Shown: positions 1-5,503 of the stretch, piece by piece | How the letters are laid out: every line of letters begins with the position of its first letter | Position numbering within the stretch: the first letter of the stretch is position 1 | NCBI GenBank assembly: GCA_021160625.1 | Contig: JAGHCE010000004.1 | Coordinates: forward strand, 1 to 5,656 | DNA: 5,656 bases | Direction of reading: 5' to 3' | Origin: Planctomycetota bacterium | GTDB taxonomy: Bacteria > Planctomycetota > DG-23 > SLPQ01 | Notes under the pieces: generated by a model | Told to the model about the DNA's origin: nothing | Database searches by the model: none | Seen by the model: the letters and a program-made list of their open reading frames with translations, nothing else | Position numbers and translations under genes: made by a program

Positions 1-851
1 CCGGTTTCAAAGGCGACGAGCTTGAGCGGTGCGTGCCCCTGGTCGTGGTACATCGCCACGACTATGCCGAACTCGCCGCGCCTGGCCCGGTAAAAGGCGG
101 TGTCGGCCGGCACGGGGCCCTCGCAGTCTATGCCCTTTTCCCGCGCGGCCTCGATGGCGGGGACGATTTTTTCCTCCTCCTCCGAGCCGAGGATACCCGC
201 CTCTCCCGCGTGGGGATTGAGGCCGCAGACGGCGATCCTCTTGCCCTCTTCACCCAGGAGGGCCAGCGCCTCGGCCGCAAGCTCGATTGTCTCACACACC
301 CGCCGCTTCGTCACCGCCTCAGGCACCTTGGAGAGCGGTATGTGGGCCGTCACGAACATCGCCCGCAGCTCGCCCGCGACGAGCGTCATCGCGTATCTGT
401 GGGTCCCGGCCGTCGCGGCCAGCATATCGGTGTGCCCGGCAAAGGGGCTTCCCGCCGCGCGGATGGCCTCCTTCGATATCGGCGCGGTCACAAGCGCCGC
501 CACGCGCCCGGCGAGCGCGTCCTTCGCCGCGGCCTCGATGTAGTCAAGGGCGGCGCGGCCGGCCTTTGCGCAGACCTTCCCGAACGGGAAATCGGCGCCG
601 ACATTGTCGAAGTCGATTACCTCGAGGCGGGCAAAAACGCCGGCGGCTCGGGAGGCATCGTCAACGGGGACAATCTCCAGCGGCAGTACAAGGGCCTCGG
701 CCAGCGCCCTCAACCGGGCCAGGTCGCCATAGACGACCGGCATTGCACCCTGCCAGAGTCCGTCGTCACAGAAGGCCTTGAGGACGACCTCAGGCCCGAT
801 ACCGCAAGGGTCGCCCATCGTGACGGCGATTACGGGTTTCTCTTTTTCCAC
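1..851 (-). CDS. pdxA: PdxA-family 4-phosphohydroxythreonine dehydrogenase, 3' end cut off by the window
   Basis: The minus-strand frame is open from GTG at 851 to the window edge (283 full codons). The family is usually about 330 residues, so roughly the last 45-50 are missing. PdxA oxidises 4-phosphohydroxythreonine with NAD in the cytoplasm, on the route to pyridoxal phosphate. Visible motifs: GDPCGIGPE (residues 13-21, Cys where Ala is usual), TAPISKEAI (122-130), FAGHTD (137-142), TAHIPL (168-173), GLNPHAGEAG (210-219) and YHDQGHAPLK (268-277). H170, H214 and H269 match in spacing the three metal-binding histidines of E. coli PdxA (166, 211, 266). The GTG is chosen because GGAG lies 6 bases upstream (858-861) and an in-frame stop at 891-893 leaves no ATG between. 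The GHAPLK ending, unlike the GLPVLK I recall from E. coli, also allows a PdxA2-type enzyme acting on phosphorylated threonate or erythronate. Family is certain, exact substrate less so. Confidence 0.93.
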   Translation of the reverse strand, partial: MEKEKPVIAVTMGDPCGIGPEVVLKAFCDDGLWQGAMPVVYGDLARLRALAEALVLPLEIVPVDDASRAAGVFARLEVIDFDNVGADFPFGKVCAKAGRAALDYIEAAAKDALAGRVAALVTAPISKEAIRAAGSPFAGHTDMLAATAGTHRYAMTLVAGELRAMFVTAHIPLSKVPEAVTKRRVCETIELAAEALALLGEEGKRIAVCGLNPHAGEAGILGSEEEEKIVPAIEAAREKGIDCEGPVPADTAFYRARRGEFGIVVAMYHDQGHAPLKLVAFET

Positions 852-943
852 GGTCTGCTCCGCGGTTGCGGGGATAGCCGCCCGGAATGTTCACACGAGG
901 GTCTCTCGCGGTACGCCGCGACCGGGCGCCGGCATCCCCTTGT

Positions 944-982
944 AAAAAAACGGGCGGTCCCTGGAGATGCGGCGACCGCCCG
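944..982 (-). terminator. Intrinsic terminator of the HTH regulator gene
   Basis: Read on the minus strand, a perfect 9-bp stem, CGGGCGGTC (982-974) with GACCGCCCG (959-951), encloses a 14-base loop and is followed at once by seven T (950-944). This is a textbook rho-independent terminator. It lies 37 bases past the stop codon of the regulator at 1020 and 92 bases before the pdxA start, so it should separate the two minus-strand genes. Confidence 0.85.
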
Positions 983-1019
983 CAAGCATTGCCCTCAACG
1001 AAAAGCCGGGTACCCGGCC

Positions 1020-1445
1020 TCAGAGTTTCGCGAGGCGCTTTTGCGCTTCGCGTTTGCCTACCGAACGCAGCTGTCGGATCAGTTTCAATGTACCCGCACG
1101 CGGCTTTGCGCGGCCGGCCTCCCACTGCCAAACAGAGTTGCTGCTGACATTCAGGAGCTTGGAAAGCTCGCCCTGGGTTACGCCCAGTTTTTTCCGCAGG
1201 CTCCTCAATGACGTCGACGAAAAGCGAAGCTTCCTTTTGTCCACCTTGCGCCTCGAGCCGCCGACCGGGCGAGCGCTCTTTGCAGCGGAGCGTACGCCGC
1301 CGGCCTCAAGCGCCGCCAGCCGTTTTTCCATCCGCTCGAGTTGCCGAGCGATTCGTTTTACCTCGACGAATACCCGCTCCTCGTGAAGTTCCTTCGACAC
1401 CGCACGCCCGATTTCGGTCTTAATGACCTGTGCAATGGTCGCCAT
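1020..1445 (-). CDS. Small XRE-type helix-turn-helix regulator with N-terminal coiled coil
   Basis: A 141-residue protein ending in TGA at 1020-1022. Residues 17-48 are charged and heptad-like (ERMEKRLAALE), suggesting a dimerising coiled coil. Residues 49-75 form a basic Ser/Ala/Arg-rich linker. Residues 78-130 are a Cro/C1 (XRE) HTH: LRSLRKKLGVTQGELSKLLN forms the first helices, and SSNSVWQWEAGRAKPR is the recognition-helix region and turn. The tail GKREAQKRLAKL matches my recollection of standalone regulators from environmental genomes whose HTH is C-terminal. ATG 1445 is chosen because GGAGG (1453-1457) sits 7 bases upstream; an upstream GTG at 1469 would put that SD inside the gene. It is divergent from the esterase gene and may repress itself or that gene (inference). 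Its target is unknown. Confidence 0.85.
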   Translation of the reverse strand: MATIAQVIKTEIGRAVSKELHEERVFVEVKRIARQLERMEKRLAALEAGGVRSAAKSARPVGGSRRKVDKRKLRFSSTSLRSLRKKLGVTQGELSKLLNVSSNSVWQWEAGRAKPRAGTLKLIRQLRSVGKREAQKRLAKL

Positions 1446-1558
1446 AAAAACGCCTCCTTTCCACACCACCAGATTTACCCGGAATACCGAAACCGCCTTT
1501 CACACTTCAAGGTTGCCTCAATCGAAAAAGAGAGAAACCGTAATCTCTATAACCTAAT

Positions 1559-1587
1559 TACATACCAAAAGGCCGTCATTTCTGCAA
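1559..1587 (-). promoter_or_regulatory. Possible promoter of the HTH regulator (weak)
   Basis: On the minus strand TTGCAG (1587-1582) is followed after 17 bases by TATGTA (1564-1559). A better -10 match, TGTAAT (1562-1557), overlaps it but would need a 19-base spacer. The -35-like box coincides with one arm of the CTGCAA/TTGCAG inverted repeat. This would give a leader of about 110 bases before the ATG at 1445. The match is modest and sits in AT-rich DNA, where chance hits are common. Confidence 0.25.
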
Positions 1588-1616
1588 GCCAAAAAAACAC
1601 CAAAAAAACATTGCAG
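1582..1616. repeat. Tandem phased A7 tracts inside a short inverted repeat
   Basis: The 11-base unit CCAAAAAAACA occurs twice in perfect tandem (1589-1599 and 1600-1610), so two A7 tracts sit one helical turn apart, the arrangement that bends DNA. They are bracketed by CTGCAA (1582-1587) and TTGCAG (1611-1616), a perfect 6-bp inverted repeat. Its centre (1599) coincides with the centre of the A-tract pair. A protein site on curved DNA upstream of the regulator is a reasonable inference. Confidence 0.6.
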
Positions 1617-1746
1617 TATTACAATGATTATTCCAGCCGTGCCGGCGCCGACCCGAAAGCGCCAGCGCGCCGACATCCTCACCCTGGCCTTTTCACGCGC
1701 GCCGCCGGTGCCAACGGGGCTCATTACTGCGCTTGCCGTGCACCCG

Positions 1747-1788
1747 GCCCGGTGCGCCGCCAATTTGCCCTTTACAGCCGGGTGCGCC
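1747..1788. repeat. 12-base direct repeat flanking the esterase -35 box
   Basis: GCCCGGTGCGCC (1747-1758) and GCCGGGTGCGCC (1777-1788) agree at 11 of 12 bases and start exactly 30 bases apart, close to three helical turns. A shorter match, AGTGCGCC, follows at 1815-1822. The second copy fills most of the spacer of the predicted promoter. An inverted repeat, GCACCCGGC (1740-1748) with GCCGGGTGC (1777-1785), overlaps both. Possible operator half-sites, but GC-rich DNA makes such matches less surprising. Confidence 0.4.
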
Positions 1789-1798
1789 CGCTTATTAT
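1771..1798 (+). promoter_or_regulatory. Sigma70-like promoter for the esterase/beta-helix pair
   Basis: TTTACA (1771-1776, five of six matches to TTGACA) and TATTAT (1793-1798, five of six to TATAAT) are separated by 16 bases. Transcription would begin near 1805, giving a leader of about 50 bases that includes the SD AGGGG (1844-1848) of the esterase. The position also argues against translation starting at the in-frame ATG at 1797, which overlaps the -10 box. Confidence 0.5.
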
Positions 1799-1856
1799 GA
1801 ATTCCCGCGCGAAAAGTGCGCCTTCTTCCAGGACAATGACCGCAGGGGAATCCGTT

Positions 1857-2594
1857 ATGCCGCTTTGTACAGTGCAGTTTTCTTCGGAGTCGCTTCAGAA
1901 GGCCGCAGCGATGAGCATCATCCTGCCGGACCCCTCCATCAAGGGCCCCTATGCCGTTTTGTATCAGCTTCACGGCCTTTCCGACGACTACAGCGGCTGG
2001 ATGCGGCGGACTTCGATTGAGCGTTACGTTATGGACCTGCCGTTGGTGGTGGTGATGCCGGACGGCGGAAGGGGCTGGTATATTGACGCAGCCGAGGGTG
2101 ACGCATACGAGTCGCACATTATGAAGGACACCGTCGGCTTCGTGGAGAAATTCTTCCCCGTAAGCAAGAAGCGCGAGGCGCGTGCCATCGGCGGCCTGTC
2201 GATGGGAGGCTACGGCGCAATGAAGCTGGCGCTTGAGTTCGCAGGCAGTTTCGCCTCTGTCGCGGCGCATTCTGGCGCTCTTGCCCACGGCCACGATCCG
2301 GACCTTACATCAGGCCCGGAATTCAAACGCATATTCGGCGAAAAACCCACCGGCGGGACCAATGACATCTTTGCCCTTGCTGAGAAACTCAAACCCTCGC
2401 AGGCACCCGCCATCCGGTTCGACTGCGGCGCCTCGGACGGTCTCGTCACGGCAAACCGCCGCTTTCACCGTCACCTGGCCCGCCTCGGGATAAAGCACAC
2501 ATACCGCGAGTACCCCGGTGCGCATAACTGGATCTATTGGGACGAGCACTTCCAGAAGGCCCTCAGGTTCCATCGTAGGAACCTTGGTATATGA
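1857..2594 (+). CDS. Serine esterase of the esterase D / tributyrin esterase type
   Basis: A 245-residue alpha/beta hydrolase. The nucleophile elbow is GGLSMGGYG with Ser115, the acid is probably Asp194 (CGASDGL) and the base His223 (YPGAHNWIYW). LYQLHGLSDD (35-44) forms the oxyanion-hole loop. The layout and length fit the Pfam Esterase family, which includes tributyrin esterases, S-formylglutathione hydrolase and acetyl or feruloyl esterases. The sequence does not decide the substrate. No signal peptide is visible, so it should act in the cytoplasm. ATG 1857 is chosen because AGGGG (1844-1848) lies 8 bases upstream and MPLCTVQFSSESL fits the first beta-strand of the family. Upstream in-frame ATGs at 1797 and 1836 lack a properly spaced SD. 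It heads a probable two-gene unit with the secreted beta-helix gene 54 bases downstream, so a role in removing acyl groups from sugars is a fair guess only. Confidence 0.9.
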   Translation: MPLCTVQFSSESLQKAAAMSIILPDPSIKGPYAVLYQLHGLSDDYSGWMRRTSIERYVMDLPLVVVMPDGGRGWYIDAAEGDAYESHIMKDTVGFVEKFFPVSKKREARAIGGLSMGGYGAMKLALEFAGSFASVAAHSGALAHGHDPDLTSGPEFKRIFGEKPTGGTNDIFALAEKLKPSQAPAIRFDCGASDGLVTANRRFHRHLARLGIKHTYREYPGAHNWIYWDEHFQKALRFHRRNLGI

Positions 2595-2606
2595 AACTGG
2601 TCGGGT

Positions 2607-2622
2607 TCAGGCCGCCGCCTGA
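2607..2622. other. Small hairpin in the esterase/beta-helix spacer
   Basis: TCAGGC (2607-2612) pairs with GCCTGA (2617-2622) around a four-base loop. No T-run follows on either strand, so it is unlikely to terminate transcription. A role in mRNA stability or in tuning translation of the downstream gene is possible. The SD of that gene, GGAG at 2638-2641, lies 15 bases beyond it and stays unpaired in this structure. Confidence 0.35.
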
Positions 2623-2648
2623 CGGCGACCGAGGAGAGGAGTGGTATT

Positions 2649-4553
2649 ATGAGAATTAGAGTCGCTCTTGGAGCAATCGTTATCCTGGTGTCGGCGGTGC
2701 TGCCTCTTTTTGCAGCCGAGAACGCCACCGAGGTCACACGTTTGGACTTCTATCCCAACTTTGAGACGCTTTCGGTTTATGCGTACTACTCCGGAGATGC
2801 AAATTCGGACAACCAGACGCTCTTGGAATACAGGCAGGCGGACGGCCAGTGGCGCCGGGGGCACCCGCTGACCCGGATTTACGACAACCAGTGGACGGGC
2901 TCGATTTTCCACCTGAGGCCCGCAACCGCCTACGAAGTGCGCGTCACGTTCTCTGACCCCGACGGCGTCAGCAGCGAGGTCCTCACCGGCACGGTCACGA
3001 CGCGCGACGACAAGTGGCCCGTCGGCGCGGGTAAAACCATCCACGTCGCCCCCGGCGGTACGGGTGAAGGTTCCGAGGCGAGCCCCCTGGGCACCATCCA
3101 GGCGGCGGTCAACCAGGCAGAGCCGGGCGACACGGTTCTGGTCGCGCCCGGCGTATACCGCGAATCCCTCATCGTAAAGAAGAGCGGAAAGCCGGACGCC
3201 TGCATCTGCATCAAGGGCGAGCCCGGCGCGGTCCTCGACGGTTCCGACGCGGGCTTTCTCGACCGCGAAGGGCCGTACCGCTGGTCGAATGCCACAATCG
3301 GCGGACGCACCAATCCCCGCGACTACGTGGCAGATTGCGACTGGCGGGTGGACTACCTGGCGATGGACGACCAGAAGCTCTACGGGTACGACAGCCTCGA
3401 AGATATGCTGCTGTGCCGCAGCGGCCCTCCGGGCGGCTGGTACCAGGACGTCAAGAATTCCAAGATCTACGTCCACGTCACGAGGGCCTACTGCGGCCCG
3501 AACCAAGCGAAAACCGTTGTTTCGCGGCTCTCAACGGGCATCCTGCTCGACGGCTGCCGGTACGTTGTGGTAGACGGGCTCGAGGTGCGCTACTTCGGCA
3601 TCTTCGGGATCGACGTCAAAGGCTCGGACAATGTCATCCAGAACTGCCTCATCCATCACCACAATGTGGGCATCAACATCAACGACAAGAAGGTCAACAA
3701 CACGACTATCCAGGACTGCGAGGTCTTCCAGACGTCCGTGTGGCGCTGGCCGTGGCAGCTGACCAAGCACACGCGCTACGAGGTGGACAACATCGGCGCG
3801 AGAGCCGGCCGAGGAACGGTCATCCGCAGGAACACCGTCCACGGCTCTTTCGACGGCATCGGCCTGTCCGTATGGGACACGCTCAATGAACCGGGCTGGA
3901 TCCAGGATACCGACATCAACGACAACCACATTTACAACTGCGGCGACGACGGCTGCGAACCGGAAGGCACCTGCACGAATCTCAGGTTCTGGAACAACCG
4001 CATCCACGACTGCCTGATGGTCCAGTCGCTTGCGCCCATCACCGTCGGCCCCGCCTACCTCGTCAATGAAACCTACTGGAATCCCTGGATCGGCGTGCTC
4101 AAGATAAAGGTGAGCACCTCCGGCGTGATATACCTCTACAACTGCACCTTTCACGCGGGCGGCTATCGCCAGTCCGTCTGGGACTACGGAGGCAAGTGGT
4201 ACAACCTCCACTTCCGCAACTGCGCCTTCTACGGCACCAATTATGTTTTCTCAGATAACGGCCCCTCCAAGGAAGGCACGGTTACCTTCGACTACGACCT
4301 GCTCTTCACGACCAATCCCGGGTACTTCGTCGGCTGGGAGAACAAAAAATACAGCAATATCCGGGAGCTTCAGAAGGCCGGCTACGAACGCCACGGCATT
4401 TCCGCCGATCCGATGTTTACGGCCCCTGAAAAGGGTGATTTCCGGCCCCTGCCGGGAAGCCCTCTCATCGACGCCGGCGTCCATATTCCCGGTATAAACG
4501 ACGACTATGAAGGCACGGCGCCCGACATCGGCTCTAAGGAGTACCACAAGTAG
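2649..4553 (+). CDS. Secreted fibronectin-III-like / right-handed parallel beta-helix protein
   Basis: A 634-residue protein. Residues 1-23 are a signal peptide: basic MRIR, a hydrophobic core, then LFAA with a likely cut after Ala22 or Ala23, so it is exported. Residues 26-120 look like a fibronectin type III domain (LRPATAYEVRVTFSD...GTVTTRD). Residues 130-200 are the usual opening of a beta-helix (IHVAPGGTGEGSEASPLGTIQAAVNQAEPGDTV split over strands, then VAPGVYRESL). Residues about 295-540 are helix coils with recurring [N/D]-C steps and a GDDGCEPEG loop (432-440). The end, SADPMF...GDFRPLPGSPLIDAG...APDIGSKEY (585-632), is a closing module common to such proteins. Many relatives are polysaccharide lyases or hydrolases, but I cannot place it in a CAZy family or point to proven catalytic residues. 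ATG 2649 has GGAG 7 bases upstream (2638-2641). It is probably co-transcribed with the esterase. It contains 14 cysteines, many for an exported protein. Confidence 0.88.
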   Translation: MRIRVALGAIVILVSAVLPLFAAENATEVTRLDFYPNFETLSVYAYYSGDANSDNQTLLEYRQADGQWRRGHPLTRIYDNQWTGSIFHLRPATAYEVRVTFSDPDGVSSEVLTGTVTTRDDKWPVGAGKTIHVAPGGTGEGSEASPLGTIQAAVNQAEPGDTVLVAPGVYRESLIVKKSGKPDACICIKGEPGAVLDGSDAGFLDREGPYRWSNATIGGRTNPRDYVADCDWRVDYLAMDDQKLYGYDSLEDMLLCRSGPPGGWYQDVKNSKIYVHVTRAYCGPNQAKTVVSRLSTGILLDGCRYVVVDGLEVRYFGIFGIDVKGSDNVIQNCLIHHHNVGININDKKVNNTTIQDCEVFQTSVWRWPWQLTKHTRYEVDNIGARAGRGTVIRRNTVHGSFDGIGLSVWDTLNEPGWIQDTDINDNHIYNCGDDGCEPEGTCTNLRFWNNRIHDCLMVQSLAPITVGPAYLVNETYWNPWIGVLKIKVSTSGVIYLYNCTFHAGGYRQSVWDYGGKWYNLHFRNCAFYGTNYVFSDNGPSKEGTVTFDYDLLFTTNPGYFVGWENKKYSNIRELQKAGYERHGISADPMFTAPEKGDFRPLPGSPLIDAGVHIPGINDDYEGTAPDIGSKEYHK

Positions 4554-4582
4554 CCTGTGCGAAACGCCGGCGTGTCCCGGTT

Positions 4583-4632
4583 GGTAATATGCCACTGGCG
4601 GCCCTCCACGGCGGGTGAATTTGCCCACCAGT
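4583..4632. repeat. Palindromic repeat, copy 1 (split by 18 bases)
   Basis: Bases 4583-4602 match the left part of copy 2 (4731-4750) at 16 of 20 positions. TTGCCCACCAGT (4621-4632) matches its right part exactly. The 18 bases between (4603-4620) have no counterpart in copy 2. The arms, CACTGGCGG and CCCACCAGT, can still pair with one mismatch around a longer loop. It begins 29 bases after the stop of the beta-helix gene. Confidence 0.55.
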
Positions 4633-4633
4633 T

Positions 4634-4653
4634 GGGGGCTTTGTCCCCTCTTT
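4634..4653 (+). terminator. Weak terminator-like hairpin after the beta-helix gene
   Basis: GGGG (4635-4638) pairs with CCCC (4645-4648) around CTTTGT and is followed by TCTTT. A G-T pair (4634/4649) could add a fifth step. The stem is short and the T-tract is interrupted, so termination here would be inefficient. It is the best candidate I see between the beta-helix gene and the next plus-strand gene. Confidence 0.25.
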
Positions 4654-4661
4654 GCTAAGAG

Positions 4662-4684
4662 CGCCGCGCGCATTGCGCGCGGCG
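4662..4684. other. Very stable GC hairpin in the intergenic spacer
   Basis: A perfect 10-bp inverted repeat, CGCCGCGCGC (4662-4671) and GCGCGCGGCG (4675-4684), is closed by a three-base ATT loop. No T-run follows on either strand. It could slow RNA polymerase, block 3' exonucleases as REP-type elements do, or be part of a larger structured spacer together with the repeats on each side. Confidence 0.6.
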
Positions 4685-4730
4685 ATCATCTGGCCTTCCG
4701 CGGGCGAGGCAGTGCCTTGTCCCTACGAAT

Positions 4731-4763
4731 GGCAATGTGGCACTGGTGGCTTGCCCACCAGTG
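4731..4763. repeat. Palindromic repeat, copy 2 (intact hairpin)
   Basis: CACTGGTGG (4741-4749) and CCACCAGTG (4755-4763) form a perfect 9-bp stem with a five-base loop. The matching stretch begins at 4731 and is shared with the split copy at 4583-4632. The hairpin ends only 5 bases before the SD GGAGA (4769-4773) of the DUF6062-like gene, so it could influence translation. I recall similar TGGCACTGGTGG palindromes in planctomycete-like genomes, but cannot verify that here. Confidence 0.65.
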
Positions 4764-4781
4764 ATACCGGAGAGAGTGAAG

Positions 4782-5471
4782 GTGGAAAAACATCCCGAGA
4801 AGCACACACCGTTTTTCGTGGTACTGGAAGCGTTGCAGGAGAGTGACGGCTGTGCGCTGTGTCAGCTGGAAGCGCAGGCCGTGCATCAGTATCTCGATAC
4901 GCTCCTCTATGAAAACGTAACTAACGCCGGCGTGCGCAGGAAACTTGTGCGATCACGGGGTTTTTGCCATCGCCACGCGTGCGAGGTGCTGGCTTTCAGC
5001 AAGGGGCTGGGCACGGGGCTCATATACCAGGACCAGCTGCGGGTCTTCTTGCGGTTCCTCGGCGGCATCGATCGCCGGCCGGAAGGCCTTTTCCCGGCAA
5101 GCGCTCCTGGGCGCTGGGGGCGCCACGCAGAGTGCCCCGCATGCAGGATACAAGAGGAAAGCCGGCGGCGCTACGTGCGGGTCCTCGCCCGCAGCCTGGG
5201 TGAGGCGGAGATGACCAAGGCCTTTGAGGACTCCGCCGGTCTGTGCGTGCCGCATTTCCTTCTGGTGTGGCAGGCGGCCAGGGGAGTAAAGTTACGGCAA
5301 CGTATCAGGGAAGCGCAGCAGGCAAAGATGTCCGGGCTCCTGAAAGAGTTGGAGGAGTTCTGTCGCAAGCAGGACTACCGGTTCAAGGATGAGCCCTTCG
5401 GTGCCGAGGCGAATTCGTGGATTCGCGCGGTGCGGATGATGGTGGGCTGGGAGGCGACGGGCCTGGTATAG
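4782..5471 (+). CDS. DUF6062-like protein with two CxxC...CxxH metal-site modules
   Basis: A 229-residue soluble protein without signal peptide or membrane segment, ending in TAG at 5469-5471. It resembles DUF6062, a family of unknown function. Two modules repeat: C24-x2-C27...C62-x2-H65 (GCALC and GFCHRH) and C118-x2-C121...C155-x2-H158 (ECPAC and GLCVPH). Each is followed by a helix, and each has a CxxC followed by acidic/basic residues and a Tyr. This looks like two zinc- or iron-binding sites made by internal duplication (inference). The end, CRKQDYRFKDEPFGAEANSW, is a conserved-looking helical tail. GTG 4782 is preferred: GGAGA (4769-4773) lies 8 bases upstream, and KHTPFFVVLEAL then starts the protein as I recall for the family. 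GTG 4776 is too near the SD, and GTG 4737 would add residues encoded by the hairpin repeat. No function can be given. Confidence 0.85.
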   Translation: MEKHPEKHTPFFVVLEALQESDGCALCQLEAQAVHQYLDTLLYENVTNAGVRRKLVRSRGFCHRHACEVLAFSKGLGTGLIYQDQLRVFLRFLGGIDRRPEGLFPASAPGRWGRHAECPACRIQEESRRRYVRVLARSLGEAEMTKAFEDSAGLCVPHFLLVWQAARGVKLRQRIREAQQAKMSGLLKELEEFCRKQDYRFKDEPFGAEANSWIRAVRMMVGWEATGLV

Positions 5472-5503
5472 TGCCGACGGAAACCGGCTGACCCGGCGTG
5501 ACC

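Larger units (their letters stand above)
1446..1856. promoter_or_regulatory. Divergent intergenic control region (411 bases, no gene seen)
   Basis: The region lies between the start of the minus-strand HTH regulator and the start of the plus-strand esterase, so it must hold both promoters. Bases from about 1500 to 1635 are clearly AT-richer than the surroundings and carry A-tracts, GTAAT/ATTAC and CTGCAA/TTGCAG inverted repeats. Bases from about 1640 to 1790 are GC-rich, with GTGCGCC-containing repeats. Open frames crossing it have no SD, no recognisable domain and only low-complexity GC-driven composition, so I see no coding gene here. Confidence 0.7.

Noticed and set aside
33..1211. Long plus-strand open frame of 392 codons across the pdxA region
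   Set aside because: It lies opposite pdxA, whose family motifs are unmistakable on the minus strand. The plus-strand translation has no recognisable domain and is Arg/Gly/His-rich, as expected for the antisense of a GC-rich gene.
1341..1856. N-terminal extension of the esterase by 172 codons
   Set aside because: The extension would overlap the start of the HTH regulator and cross the promoter. It has no domain, and the SD and family length both favour ATG 1857.
1554..2294. 246-codon minus-strand frame across the control region and esterase
   Set aside because: It overlaps the catalytic part of the esterase and the predicted promoter, has no domain, and begins without a convincing SD.
2607..3506. 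299-codon minus-strand frame opposite the beta-helix gene
   Set aside because: It is antisense to a gene with a signal peptide, a proper SD and known domains. Its Val/Arg/Ala-rich composition with no motif is typical of an antisense shadow.
4471..4933. ACGCCGGCGT palindrome occurring three times (4471, 4564, 4924)
   Set aside because: Two copies are inside coding sequence and are explained by Ala-Gly-Val or Asn-Ala-Gly-Val codons in GC-rich usage. The third alone is not enough to claim a site.
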